Source: Candidatus Gastranaerophilales bacterium (GTDB lineage Bacteria > Cyanobacteriota > Vampirovibrionia > Gastranaerophilales > Gastranaerophilaceae). Taken from it: a stretch of 64,000 nt of DNA. Shown here one piece after another: positions 9,490 through 18,191 of this stretch. The notes below the pieces were generated by a model that worked only from the letters and a program-made list of their open reading frames with translations, made no database searches and was not told the origin of the DNA. Location: the NCBI GenBank assembly GCA_944324395.1, contig CALUWC010000007.1, forward strand, positions 62,001 through 126,000, given 5' to 3'. A program made the translations under genes and the position numbers. The number at the start of each line of letters is the position of its first letter. The first letter of the stretch is position 1.

Positions 9490-11259
9490 TTAATTATTAT
9501 GCTTAATTGTATTTGTTTGTGCAGGAATTTTGTCAGGCTTTAAATCAAGAATTCTGGCCGTTTGTTCTGCAACTTCTTTGAATATCGGTCCAGCAACTGT
9601 ATTTCCCCAGACCGGTCCTTTTTTAGCACTGTCAACAACTACATATATCAAAACTTTAGGATCACTGGCCGGCAGGTATCCGATAGTTGATGTGTACATA
9701 GCTCCTGAATAGCCCACACCGTTTTCTAAAGGCTTTCTGGAAGTACCTGTTTTCGCTGCTACATTATATTTATCCATTTTAATAACTGATTTCCCATTAT
9801 TTACACTCATCGCAAGCAGTTTTGTAATTGTTCTGGCTGTTTGCGGGCTAATTGTTTGAATGTGTTTTACTTTTTCAGCTTCTTCCTCCGGAGAATATTT
9901 AATAACATGCGGAGTGACCCTTATCCCGTTATTGGCAAGTGCAGATACCGCAGATACCATCTGCATAATTGAAACAGAAGTTCCGTATCCGTACGACATT
10001 GTCATATGCAGACCTTTATCCCAGTATCTCGGGGAAGCTAAAAGACCTGATGACTCTCCCGGCAGGTCAATTCCTGATTTTTCACCAAATCCGAATTTCT
10101 TAAGCATATTGTAAAATTCGTTATGTGTCATTAAAAATCCGACATTAACAGAACCAATATTACTTGAATGTTCAAATAGATAAATTAAATTGATTTTTCC
10201 GGGGGCGCCTTTTTCTTTATAGTCGTAGTTTTCAATGGTATAGCCGCCAAATTTCATTCTGCCCTGATCCTGGATTATAGAGTTTTCATTAATTTTGCCC
10301 AATTCCATTGCACTTGTAACTGTAATAGTTTTAAATGTTGAGCCGGGCGGATAAACATCAGTCAGTGTCCAATTTTTTATTTGTGTGTTTGTTGCTTTTT
10401 GAAAATAATTAGGATCATAAGTCGGATAAACCGCATAAGCAAGAATTTCTCCGTTTTTAGGATTCATAACAATTACAGCACCTCTTAGAGCCTCTTTTTC
10501 TTTTATTATTTTTTGGAGTTCTTTTTCGCAAACATGCTGAATTGCAGCATCAATTGTAAGCGTGATATCCTGTCCTTTTGGAGTTCTTGTTGGTAAAATA
10601 GGGTCTGTTGTGGTGCTGTAAATGATTTTACCGTCACGTGTTTTATCGTATGAAACTTTTACAGTATGTTCCAATTTATCTTTTGCAGTTAATTCTACCC
10701 CGTTAGAAACATTAGCATCGAAATTGTAGAATCCGAGAACATGAGAGGCAAATATTCCCTGTGGATATTCTCTTGTATTTTTCTTATCAAGGCTTATTGA
10801 ACGGAAGCTGTTTTCTCTGATTATTTTCATTATTTTTTCGGCTGTATCTCTATCCACGTCTTTTTTTACAGCGATTACGGGTATTTTAGTATTAGAAAGT
10901 TTAGCATATAAATTAGCTTCTGAAATCCCGAGTATAGGAGCAAACAATTTTGCTATTTTTCTCGGATTTTCTTTATCAGAGTAGTCAACAGGACGAGCAT
11001 AAATATTATAATATATTCTGTCTGTTGCAAGTTTTATGCCGTTTCTGTCATAAATATCACCCCGGACAGCAAAATCATGGCTGGAACGCTGCATTTTTCC
11101 CCTAATTTTATATTTTTGCAAGTCAAAAACCTGTATAATAAATAAATGAATAATTAGAACGGCAATTGCAATACAATAAAGAATATCCAGTACCCCTGAA
11201 ACATTGTTGCAATACCGATTTTTAGAGGGTCTAATGTTTTTATCAATATCCCTTTTCAT
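9490..11259 (-). CDS. Class B penicillin-binding protein (FtsI/PBP2 transpeptidase)
   Basis: Bitopic DD-transpeptidase that cross-links peptidoglycan, probably the septal FtsI partner of an FtsW. Seen in 589 residues: short cytoplasmic tail, one TM segment near residues 24-46, pedestal domain with 'RGDIYDRNGIKLATD', then the transpeptidase motifs SxxK ('PPGSTFKTIT', about residue 308), SxN ('HSSNIGS', about 364) and KTG ('AAKTGTSR', about 505). PASTA domains are absent. The position directly upstream of murE matches the dcw-cluster order ftsI-murE, which favours FtsI over an elongasome PBP2. Confidence 0.92.
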   Translation of the reverse strand: MKRDIDKNIRPSKNRYCNNVSGVLDILYCIAIAVLIIHLFIIQVFDLQKYKIRGKMQRSSHDFAVRGDIYDRNGIKLATDRIYYNIYARPVDYSDKENPRKIAKLFAPILGISEANLYAKLSNTKIPVIAVKKDVDRDTAEKIMKIIRENSFRSISLDKKNTREYPQGIFASHVLGFYNFDANVSNGVELTAKDKLEHTVKVSYDKTRDGKIIYSTTTDPILPTRTPKGQDITLTIDAAIQHVCEKELQKIIKEKEALRGAVIVMNPKNGEILAYAVYPTYDPNYFQKATNTQIKNWTLTDVYPPGSTFKTITVTSAMELGKINENSIIQDQGRMKFGGYTIENYDYKEKGAPGKINLIYLFEHSSNIGSVNVGFLMTHNEFYNMLKKFGFGEKSGIDLPGESSGLLASPRYWDKGLHMTMSYGYGTSVSIMQMVSAVSALANNGIRVTPHVIKYSPEEEAEKVKHIQTISPQTARTITKLLAMSVNNGKSVIKMDKYNVAAKTGTSRKPLENGVGYSGAMYTSTIGYLPASDPKVLIYVVVDSAKKGPVWGNTVAGPIFKEVAEQTARILDLKPDKIPAQTNTIKHNN

Positions 11260-11355
11260 TACTCTTCCCTTACTTTTATAATTTTAGCACAATGCATATA
11301 AAATTGGGTAATTATTAAATAAATTTACGAAATTAAAATATTTGAAATATTAGTG

Positions 11356-11361
11356 TATATT
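11356..11361 (+). promoter_or_regulatory. -10 box of the SH3/amidase gene, leaderless arrangement
   Basis: TATATT ends exactly 7 nt before ATG 11369 and no ribosome binding site is visible between them. This is the same geometry as seen before ilvD and the patatin gene. No convincing -35 was found, so confidence is limited. Confidence 0.4.
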
Positions 11362-11368
11362 AAAATAT

Positions 11369-12781
11369 ATGAGATATTTTCTATATTTTTTTATTATATT
11401 TTTAATATCCGCTCAAAATTTTGTACAAGCAGCGAATATTATCTATCCGAATTCTGAATCAACAACAATTGACTCTGATATAACTTTTTTTATTGGTAAT
11501 GAAAAATATGGCAGAAATTTAACTATAAACTCTGAGCCTGTAAAAATTCATGAATCAGGCGGTTTTTTGCATGTTGTCAAGTTGGAACCCGGACAAAACA
11601 ATTTTAAAATCAAAGACAATGATTCAACAATGATTTACACAATATATCGACCTGACAAAAAAATTTCACAATCTGTACAGCCTTTAATTTATAAGAATTC
11701 GATCAGTTATGTTGTTGTGAAAAATAATATTCCTCTCAGGTCAACTCCGTACGATTATGGTTTAAATCGTCTGCAGCATTTTTATAAAGGTGTGCAATTA
11801 AATGTTATTGGTGAATCAGGTAATTTTTATAAAGTTAAACTTGCAAGAGATGATTTTGGCTGGATAAATAAAGCTTTCGTTAAAAAGAATGATTCAAATG
11901 ACATCTCTGCAGCTAAAATAACAAGCTTCAGCTATGATGATATTCCGCCTAAGAATATTTACCACATTAAATTGAACAAAAAAGTTCCTTATATATTAAG
12001 TGAAAGAGTTTCATACAACTGGAACAGTGACAAGACAAAGCTTATACCTTATTTTAACGGATTGGATCTGGTAATTTACAATGTGTCAGGATATCCTGAA
12101 AATAAGTACGAATATTTTATTAACGGCAGAAATTTCCCGCTCAAAGGTTATAAAAGTTATTATACGGCTGATAATGAACTCATAATTGAACTTGTGAAAT
12201 CTCAAATAAATACAAAGGAGCCGTTAAAAGGTTTGATTATTACACTTGATCCCGGTCATGGAGGTAAAGAATACGGTACAACAGGCTGTCTTGGTAACAA
12301 AGAGAAAGACATAAATCTTGAATTTGCACTAAAACTTAAAAAAGCACTGGAAAATAAGGGGGCTATTGTATTTTTAACAAGAAATGATGATTCAGAGGTT
12401 CCTTTGTACGATAGAGTAAAAATTTCACAAAATAATCATTCAGATATATTTATAAGCATACATAATAATGCGTTGCCTGATTCGTCTGCTGATAAAGAAA
12501 ATTTAGGTACAAGTGTTTATTACTATTCTCTAATTTCAAAAAGACTCGCTCAAACTCTGCTTAATAATCTGACCGGTAAACTTGGAATGAATAATGACGG
12601 GTTAAGGCAGAGAAGTTTTGCAGTGCTGCGTAATACTGAATCATTATGTGTTTTATTAGAATTAGGTTACCTTATAAAACCAGAAGATAGTGTAAAACTT
12701 ATTGATCCTGAATTTCAAAATAAGGCGGCAGAAGTAATCGCACATAGTTTGGAGGAATACTATAGTGGCATACTTGAATAG
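11369..12781 (+). CDS. Secreted N-acetylmuramoyl-L-alanine amidase (Amidase_3) with SH3-like domain
   Basis: Zinc amidase cleaving the MurNAc-L-Ala bond of peptidoglycan in the periplasm. 470 residues: signal peptide (first ~21, ending 'NFVQA'), a beta-rich region, an SH3-like domain around residues 115-172 ('NIPLRSTPYDYG' to 'DFGWINKAFV'), a linker, and a C-terminal Amidase_3 domain. The zinc and catalytic residues are visible in 'LDPGHGGKEYG', 'NKEKDINLEF', 'FISIHNNA' and 'LLELGYL'. The last 17 nt overlap the DUF3326 gene. No ribosome binding site; see the -10 box upstream. Confidence 0.9.
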   Translation: MRYFLYFFIIFLISAQNFVQAANIIYPNSESTTIDSDITFFIGNEKYGRNLTINSEPVKIHESGGFLHVVKLEPGQNNFKIKDNDSTMIYTIYRPDKKISQSVQPLIYKNSISYVVVKNNIPLRSTPYDYGLNRLQHFYKGVQLNVIGESGNFYKVKLARDDFGWINKAFVKKNDSNDISAAKITSFSYDDIPPKNIYHIKLNKKVPYILSERVSYNWNSDKTKLIPYFNGLDLVIYNVSGYPENKYEYFINGRNFPLKGYKSYYTADNELIIELVKSQINTKEPLKGLIITLDPGHGGKEYGTTGCLGNKEKDINLEFALKLKKALENKGAIVFLTRNDDSEVPLYDRVKISQNNHSDIFISIHNNALPDSSADKENLGTSVYYYSLISKRLAQTLLNNLTGKLGMNNDGLRQRSFAVLRNTESLCVLLELGYLIKPEDSVKLIDPEFQNKAAEVIAHSLEEYYSGILE

Positions 12782-13751
12782 AAAACTGGGTGCTTTTATT
12801 GTACCTACCGGAATAGGTGCATCAATCGGGGGATATGCAGGAGATGCAGCTCCTTTTGCACGAGAATTTGCCAAACATACACACCTTATAGTTAATCCTA
12901 ATGTTGTTAATGCAGGCGGGTTTTCCGGAATTTCCGATAACATGTTCTATATGGAAGGTTATATCATTGATTTATTTTTCAAGGGAGAAATTTCTATTAT
13001 TCCGTCTACTAATAACAAAATAGGCATTATTTATGATAAATCTATACCAAAAGATGTTTTAAATGTGCATATAAATACTCACAATGCTGTTTCCGCGGTT
13101 TACGGTATTCAAATTCACAGTTATACAGTTACAGACGAAGAAGTCGGTGTAGAATTTTATATAACAGAAGATGGAATTTCAACAGGAAATATAAAGAATA
13201 TAAAAACACTGGATAAAGCTTGCAATAAATTGCTGGCTGACGGCTGCAATGCGATAGCAGTTGTTTGTTTTTTTGAAGAACCGGATGAAGATAATCCTGA
13301 GTATTCAGCAGGACTTGGAGTTGACCCTGTAGGCGGTGTTGAAGCCGTAATTTCGCATTATATTTCAAAACATTACCTTTTACCATGTGCTCATTCTCCG
13401 GCTTTTGCCGATTACACAATTTATCCTGAACTTGTTAATCCCAAAGCTGCATCGGAATACATTACTCCGACATTTCTCCCTTGTATTTTACTGGGACTTG
13501 CTGATGCTCCGCATATTTCACAAGATTTAACTATCGGATTAAATGTAAATGATTTGGATTTTCTTGTAATACCCTATGATAGTCTTGGTTCTATTCCTGT
13601 ATTTGAGGCAATTAAGAGAAATATCCCGGTTTATGCGGTTAAAGAGAATACAACTGCACTTAATATAACAAAAGATAAACTTTTTCCGGCTTCTGATATT
13701 ATTGAGCCTGCGACATATAAAGACTGCCTTGAATTGATTTTAAAAAACTAA
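12765..13751 (+). CDS. DUF3326 family protein
   Basis: 328-residue protein matching, by recognition, the DUF3326 family that is common in cyanobacteria and plastid-bearing plants; its biochemical role is unknown to me. Conserved-looking stretches are 'IVPTGIGASIGGYAGDA', 'HLIVNPNVVNAGGFSG' and 'GLGVDPVGGVEAVISHYIS', Gly/Asn-rich loops suggestive of a nucleotide or cofactor site (inference). It starts at GTG 12765 with GGAGGA 8 nt upstream, overlapping the amidase gene by 17 nt, so the two are co-translated. Its 3' end overlaps the convergent murI end by 12 nt. Confidence 0.8.
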   Translation: MAYLNRKLGAFIVPTGIGASIGGYAGDAAPFAREFAKHTHLIVNPNVVNAGGFSGISDNMFYMEGYIIDLFFKGEISIIPSTNNKIGIIYDKSIPKDVLNVHINTHNAVSAVYGIQIHSYTVTDEEVGVEFYITEDGISTGNIKNIKTLDKACNKLLADGCNAIAVVCFFEEPDEDNPEYSAGLGVDPVGGVEAVISHYISKHYLLPCAHSPAFADYTIYPELVNPKAASEYITPTFLPCILLGLADAPHISQDLTIGLNVNDLDFLVIPYDSLGSIPVFEAIKRNIPVYAVKENTTALNITKDKLFPASDIIEPATYKDCLELILKN

Positions 13752-14549
13752 TAGCTCAGGAACTTTAGATAACTCATAAAACATTTTTGCGGCTGTTTTG
13801 AAGTTCTCAGGATTGGAGCTTACATAAAATAAGTCGTGAAAATTATTATTATCAGTGAGCAAATCAGCTTTTTCAAGTTCATTTTTTATATGCAAGGCAA
13901 ATGGTATAGCCGGATCTATAAATAAATCTTTTGAAGAATATTCAGACAGAACATCCAGCAAAAACGGATAATGTGTACAGCCAAGCACAATTTTTTCAGG
14001 ATTATTTGCAAGCATTTTGTCAAGATCACGTTTTATAATATCTCTGCTCTTAGTCGTTTCCATAGAATTTTCTTCTGCAATATGCACCCAATCAGGACAA
14101 TATTGACCAAAAACTTTAATATTTTTATTATATTTTGCAATTTCATTCTGGTATGCATTCGATGTAATAGTTGCCCTTGTAGCAAATATACCGAGTCTTG
14201 TTACGGGAAGTTTTGCCAGAATTTCTGAAACAGATTGTACAATCGGGAATAATTTAAAATTGTATTTATCCTTAACCGTTTCATAAATAACAGAAGAAGT
14301 AGTATTGCAAGCCATAACAACAGCTTTGCAGTTTTTTAATTCAAAAAATCTGAAAATATTATCGGAATATTCAAGTAATTGCTCTTTTGATTTTTCTCCG
14401 TAAGGCATATGTAAAGTATCGCCGTAATATATGCAGCTTTCGTTTGGCAAAAGAGCCTTTACCTTATTTAATACGGTAAGACCGCCGACACCTGAATCGA
14501 AAAATGCAATAGGGGAATTTTTGTCATAATTATTATTTAAAGTAGCCAT
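13740..14549 (-). CDS. murI: Glutamate racemase
   Basis: Cofactor-independent racemase supplying D-glutamate for peptidoglycan. Seen: 'IAFFDSGVGGLTVLNKV', the first catalytic Cys in 'VMACNTTSSVIYE' and the second in 'IVLGCTHYPFLLD', plus 'YYGDTLHMPYG'. 269 residues is normal. I chose ATG 14549 over an adjacent upstream TTG; GAGGG lies 5 nt before. The start overlaps the end of the upstream amidase gene by 17 nt. Confidence 0.95.
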   Translation of the reverse strand: MATLNNNYDKNSPIAFFDSGVGGLTVLNKVKALLPNESCIYYGDTLHMPYGEKSKEQLLEYSDNIFRFFELKNCKAVVMACNTTSSVIYETVKDKYNFKLFPIVQSVSEILAKLPVTRLGIFATRATITSNAYQNEIAKYNKNIKVFGQYCPDWVHIAEENSMETTKSRDIIKRDLDKMLANNPEKIVLGCTHYPFLLDVLSEYSSKDLFIDPAIPFALHIKNELEKADLLTDNNNFHDLFYVSSNPENFKTAAKMFYELSKVPELLVF

Positions 14550-16389
14550 CAATACCCTCAGCTATCGCTTTTGCAGTTGCTTGTTTTCGACTTTCTGATA
14601 CCAGTTGTGCTCTTTCTGCCGGATTAGATATAAAGCCGATTTCAACAAGAACAGCAGGAGCTGTAGTATGGTTTATAACATAAAATTTAGATTTAAACAA
14701 GCCTCGATCATTAGCCTTGACGTGGTTCAACATAGAAGCGTGCAGAGTCTTTGCAAGCAGCAGACTGTTATCTTTATAATAATGAGTTTCAATTCCGTTT
14801 GGAGACTCGCTGTTACTTGAATTCACATGGACACTGACAAATATATCAGGCTGAGCCGCTTCTGAAATAGCAACTCTATCTTGCAAAGAAACAGTAGCGT
14901 CCCTGCCACGTGTCATAATGACTTCATACCCCTTTTTCTCAAGTAATTCTGCTATACGGTTTGAGATATCAAGGGTAATATTTTTTTCATAAATATCATT
15001 TCTTGTACAGCCGACATCAGAACCGCCATGCCCCGGATCAAGAACAACAAGCCTTTTATTACTATTTTTTTGCGGCAGTATAACAGCCGGAACTGATATT
15101 TCCGGTTTGTCCTGAGCAGGAAGATTTATTTGCGAAGATGTTTCTTTTATTCTTAGAGTTTTACCGTCTGTGCCAAGATGCACATCAATTGAAGAAGCCT
15201 GTGCAGATGGTATCATTAACTCAATACCGCCGTTTTTAATCGGTAAAATTTTAGCACCTTCAAATATTAAAGAAGAATCTATATCGACAGCACCGCCTGC
15301 TTCTACATTATAAAATAATAAATTCAAATTTGATGCAGTTCTTTCAAGCCCGAATACAATAGGCTTTGAAAATATAAGTTTTACGGAATGCGTATGAGCA
15401 TCGTTTATTTCATCTGTTATATTATTTAATACGGCTTTGGTATTATATAACTTTTGAGGATTAGAATTTAATTTATCAATAAATGCAATTCTCTGTGTAT
15501 CAGCGTAAATAACCGGAATATACTTATCTGCATTCGGACTTGTAATAACAACTCTGGCTGTAGTTCTGTCAAATTGCCCTATTTTAATAGTTTCATTTTG
15601 GGAAATATAGGTTGTTTTGTTTCTTATTAAATGGTTAACAAATGCATTCGGTATATCATAGGCAATTCTCGACGGGTTTGATAGGAGCATAGGCTTGGAG
15701 AGCATAGCCGAACCTATACCGGTGATGTAAACAATTGAATTTTTTATATTTACATTATCGACATAGTATTTTGTTGGTAACATCAAATCTTTTTTTGAAA
15801 GAACATAATTTTCATTATTAGTACCAATTCCAAGATTAAACGCAGAATCAATCTGATTTAATATGTTATTTTGTGCCTGTACAACAGGTGTCTGGATTGA
15901 AACAGACTCATAAAACGGAGTAATATCTTTTGCCGAGGTAGTATAAACCTGCTGGAAATAAAAATTTTGAATTTGAGCATTTGCAAATCTGACAATAAGG
16001 GTATTATTCAGTTTTTTGAGCTGTATATTATTCGGATCATAACCGTCGTTATAATAAATCACAACTCTGACTATATTCGGGCTTGCACTAAATTGTTTGA
16101 CAACAATTTCTTTAATTTCAGATGAAGTAATAACAAGATCCTGAGCCGGACATCTGAGAACAGAAGAATTTATATCAAAATAAGCTTTCTTCTCTTCTGG
16201 TACAACGTATAATTTAGGCTGGGCAGAAAAAGTATATTCATCATTGTCAGGTGTGTTTATAGATAGAAATGAAGCTGAATTATCATAAACAACAGATGTA
16301 ATATTTAAATCTCCCGCAGCAAAAACGTTGAGTGCAAAACACAGGATAAATGCAAATATAAAAATGAATTTAGCAAATAATTTCTTCAT
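14533..16389 (-). CDS. Secreted N-acetylmuramoyl-L-alanine amidase with AMIN-like N-terminal region
   Basis: Second periplasmic Amidase_3 enzyme in the window. About 618 residues: signal peptide 'MKKLFAKFIFIFAFILCF' ending near 'NVFA', a long beta-rich region (about 30-410) with at least two segments resembling AMIN domains, which target amidases to peptidoglycan, and a C-terminal catalytic domain: 'VVLDPGHGGSDVG', 'IYEKNITLDI', 'FVSVHVNSS', 'LVEIGFISN'. ATG 16389 has AGG 8 nt upstream; an ATG two codons earlier is too close to it. Overlap with murI suggests coupled synthesis of a wall precursor enzyme and a hydrolase. Confidence 0.9.
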   Translation of the reverse strand: MKKLFAKFIFIFAFILCFALNVFAAGDLNITSVVYDNSASFLSINTPDNDEYTFSAQPKLYVVPEEKKAYFDINSSVLRCPAQDLVITSSEIKEIVVKQFSASPNIVRVVIYYNDGYDPNNIQLKKLNNTLIVRFANAQIQNFYFQQVYTTSAKDITPFYESVSIQTPVVQAQNNILNQIDSAFNLGIGTNNENYVLSKKDLMLPTKYYVDNVNIKNSIVYITGIGSAMLSKPMLLSNPSRIAYDIPNAFVNHLIRNKTTYISQNETIKIGQFDRTTARVVITSPNADKYIPVIYADTQRIAFIDKLNSNPQKLYNTKAVLNNITDEINDAHTHSVKLIFSKPIVFGLERTASNLNLLFYNVEAGGAVDIDSSLIFEGAKILPIKNGGIELMIPSAQASSIDVHLGTDGKTLRIKETSSQINLPAQDKPEISVPAVILPQKNSNKRLVVLDPGHGGSDVGCTRNDIYEKNITLDISNRIAELLEKKGYEVIMTRGRDATVSLQDRVAISEAAQPDIFVSVHVNSSNSESPNGIETHYYKDNSLLLAKTLHASMLNHVKANDRGLFKSKFYVINHTTAPAVLVEIGFISNPAERAQLVSESRKQATAKAIAEGIDGYFK

Positions 16390-16523
16390 AGTCATTACCT
16401 ATTATGAATTATATAACCATTATTTCAATTGGCAAAAATGTTACACATTTATAATATTTATATCAATCGAGAGAAAACTATTATATTTTTTATAATTTAT
16501 ACTTGAAAATTTTGTATGTTCCG

Positions 16524-16529
16524 TATAAT
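16524..16529 (+). promoter_or_regulatory. -10 box of tRNA-Arg
   Basis: Perfect TATAAT 20 nt before the mature tRNA 5' end, with TTGAAA (16503-16508) upstream at a slightly short 15-nt spacing. Confidence 0.55.
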
Positions 16530-16549
16530 ATATAGACACAGAATAGTAA

Positions 16550-16623
<74 letters not shown>

Positions 16624-16627
16624 AATA

Positions 16628-16656
16628 AAAAGACAGGTCTTATGCCTGTCTTTTTT
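16628..16656 (+). terminator. Rho-independent terminator after tRNA-Arg
   Basis: AGACAGG and CCTGTCT form the stem around a 7-nt loop, flanked by A and T tracts (TTTTTT). Confidence 0.85.
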
Positions 16657-16776
16657 CATGTATTGTTTTTCATATTGTATTTAAAGAATTTTAGCAGTCC
16701 TGCTAAAGTCTAATTACTGAGAAGCACTTTTCAAATCTTACTTGCTAAACAACATAAAATTATAAACCGTCTAAAT

Positions 16777-17104
16777 TTAAAATAACCTTTGAGCCTCTTT
16801 TAATAATATTTCTGATAATTTCTTTTCTGCAACTTCTAATTTAGGTAAAAAGTTCGCATCAAACTCTTTTGTCCAACCCATCAGTTTTTTATCACAGGCG
16901 GTTAATTTATCATATAAATTTCTCAGGCAATTCACCTTATTAAAATCCCAAAATTCCAATTCTCTACTACATTTCGGATTAAATGCATTATAGTTGCGTC
17001 TTGATTGCGAGATTTCATCATCATATCCCAGAATATTATCTTCATTAAAATTATTAGCTTTAAATGCAAACGATTTAATTGGATTTAATTGGATTTATTT
17101 TCAT
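16777..17104 (-). pseudogene. Small lineage-type gene frameshifted by a 10-bp tandem duplication
   Basis: ATG 17104 (GGGGA 6 nt upstream) opens 'MKINPIKSN' and stops after nine codons. The cause is visible: a 10-bp unit is present twice at 17072-17091. Removing one copy restores one 318-nt frame of 105 codons reading 'MKINPIKSFAFKANNFNEDN' and on through 'NCLRNLYDKLTACDKKLMGW' to the stop at 16777. The N-terminus (MKI..I..F.FKA) resembles the short leader common to many Gastranaerophilales proteins. The rest looks alpha-helical and charged; no domain recognised. It may be a recent mutation, a phase-variable locus or an assembly error. A 60-residue fragment could still be made from an internal TTG. 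Confidence 0.75.
17072..17091. repeat. 10-bp perfect tandem duplication
   Basis: The unit gatttaattg occurs twice head to tail, followed by a partial third copy (gattta). It lies inside codons 4-10 of the small gene on the minus strand and is the cause of its frameshift. Confidence 0.95.
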
Positions 17105-17205
17105 TATATTTCCCCAAATACAACTTGGTACTAGCATAACACAGAATATTTGTTACTCTGAATAAAGATATTGATATATTACAAAAAATTTACATATATG
17201 CAAAT

Positions 17206-17958
17206 CTATAACAAATCTTTGTTAAAATATCCTGCAAAATATTTAATATACTTTATAGCCTCATTATATGTTAATACTATACTATCAAGCAGTCTGTGGT
17301 CAAAAAGTTCGATGGTTTCTTTTTCTCTATCAATATTTTGCACACTGTAACAGTGATAATCTGAAAATTTTCTATTAAAATTAAATGAAGTACCGGCAAC
17401 AAAACTATTTTCGGGTTCTTTACTTATTTTTTCAAACAGATCAATACATTCTGTTTTTTTTGATTTCAAATTTAAACTTAAACCATCTTCATTAAGTTTT
17501 ATTGGTTTTTTACCTGTGAACATTTCAAGAAATACAGACGGTTTATTAAACTCAAATTTCTCGTTGCAATTGGGAATTCTGCACAAAAAAGATTTTTTAT
17601 CCGGATATCGCCTTAATAATTTGTTCATTGCTGTTTCAATAGCTTTGATAATCTGATTATGCGGCTTATCTTCCGGTATGATAATTGTATTTCCGTATTT
17701 GTCTAAATATGTAAGCAGGTCAATTTCTTTTTGAGAGACAAAATAGTCCTGACTTTTCCCTTTAACATTCTGAAATCTTATGCGGTATCCGTCATCTGTG
17801 TGTGCAATGTTTTCCGTCAAAATTCTGCGGCCGTTTGAAGTTTTAGTCAGCGAACTTACTGACGATACCAGATAGCAGTCCTGAAAATACTGTACAGCAT
17901 ATCTCAAATTTTTAATTTCATCAGATGTAATAGGTTTCATACCGTCTTTAAAACTCAT
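17206..17958 (-). CDS. Calpain-like (C2-type papain-fold) cysteine peptidase homologue
   Basis: Probably a compact relative of the calpain catalytic core. Seen in 250 residues: 'FQDCYLVSSVSSL' with a candidate nucleophile Cys28, resembling the calpain 'GDCWLLSAL' helix; and near the C-terminus 'DYHCYSVQNID' with His202 followed by 'IELFDHR' at 217-222, where calpains have the 'NPW' catalytic Asn. Here Asp220 would replace it. There is no signal peptide or EF-hand. I infer the fold from these motifs, not from an alignment. It is transcribed alone, upstream of the broken small gene, and divergently from the AAA+ ATPase. Confidence 0.6.
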   Translation of the reverse strand: MSFKDGMKPITSDEIKNLRYAVQYFQDCYLVSSVSSLTKTSNGRRILTENIAHTDDGYRIRFQNVKGKSQDYFVSQKEIDLLTYLDKYGNTIIIPEDKPHNQIIKAIETAMNKLLRRYPDKKSFLCRIPNCNEKFEFNKPSVFLEMFTGKKPIKLNEDGLSLNLKSKKTECIDLFEKISKEPENSFVAGTSFNFNRKFSDYHCYSVQNIDREKETIELFDHRLLDSIVLTYNEAIKYIKYFAGYFNKDLL

Positions 17959-18104
17959 AAATTCTAAAAATTGCCCCGAGTAAAATTGAATTTTTAATTA
18001 TAGTGTAATAAATCTTAACATATAAAAAGTGTACAAAACACAATTGCCATACAGGTTTTAAGAATAATACAGTTACGATATTGCCGGATTATCCTGTTAT
18101 GTAC

Positions 18105-18133
18105 TTGACAAATAAGAAACAAAGTTTTATTCT
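18105..18133 (+). promoter_or_regulatory. Putative sigma-70 promoter of the AAA+ gene
   Basis: TTGACA (18105-18110), 17 nt spacer, TATTCT (18128-18133), about 60 nt before the ATG. A small palindrome (TACTACATACGTAG region) lies just downstream. Confidence 0.5.
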
Positions 18134-18191
18134 ACTACATACGTAGCATATAGTATTTTATTCCTTTTTTGTGGGTTGTGAGGTGTAAAAC

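Noticed and set aside
17072-17097. CRISPR-like or origin-type iteron
   Set aside because: Only two perfect 10-bp units inside a coding frame, no spacers and no neighbouring replication or cas gene.
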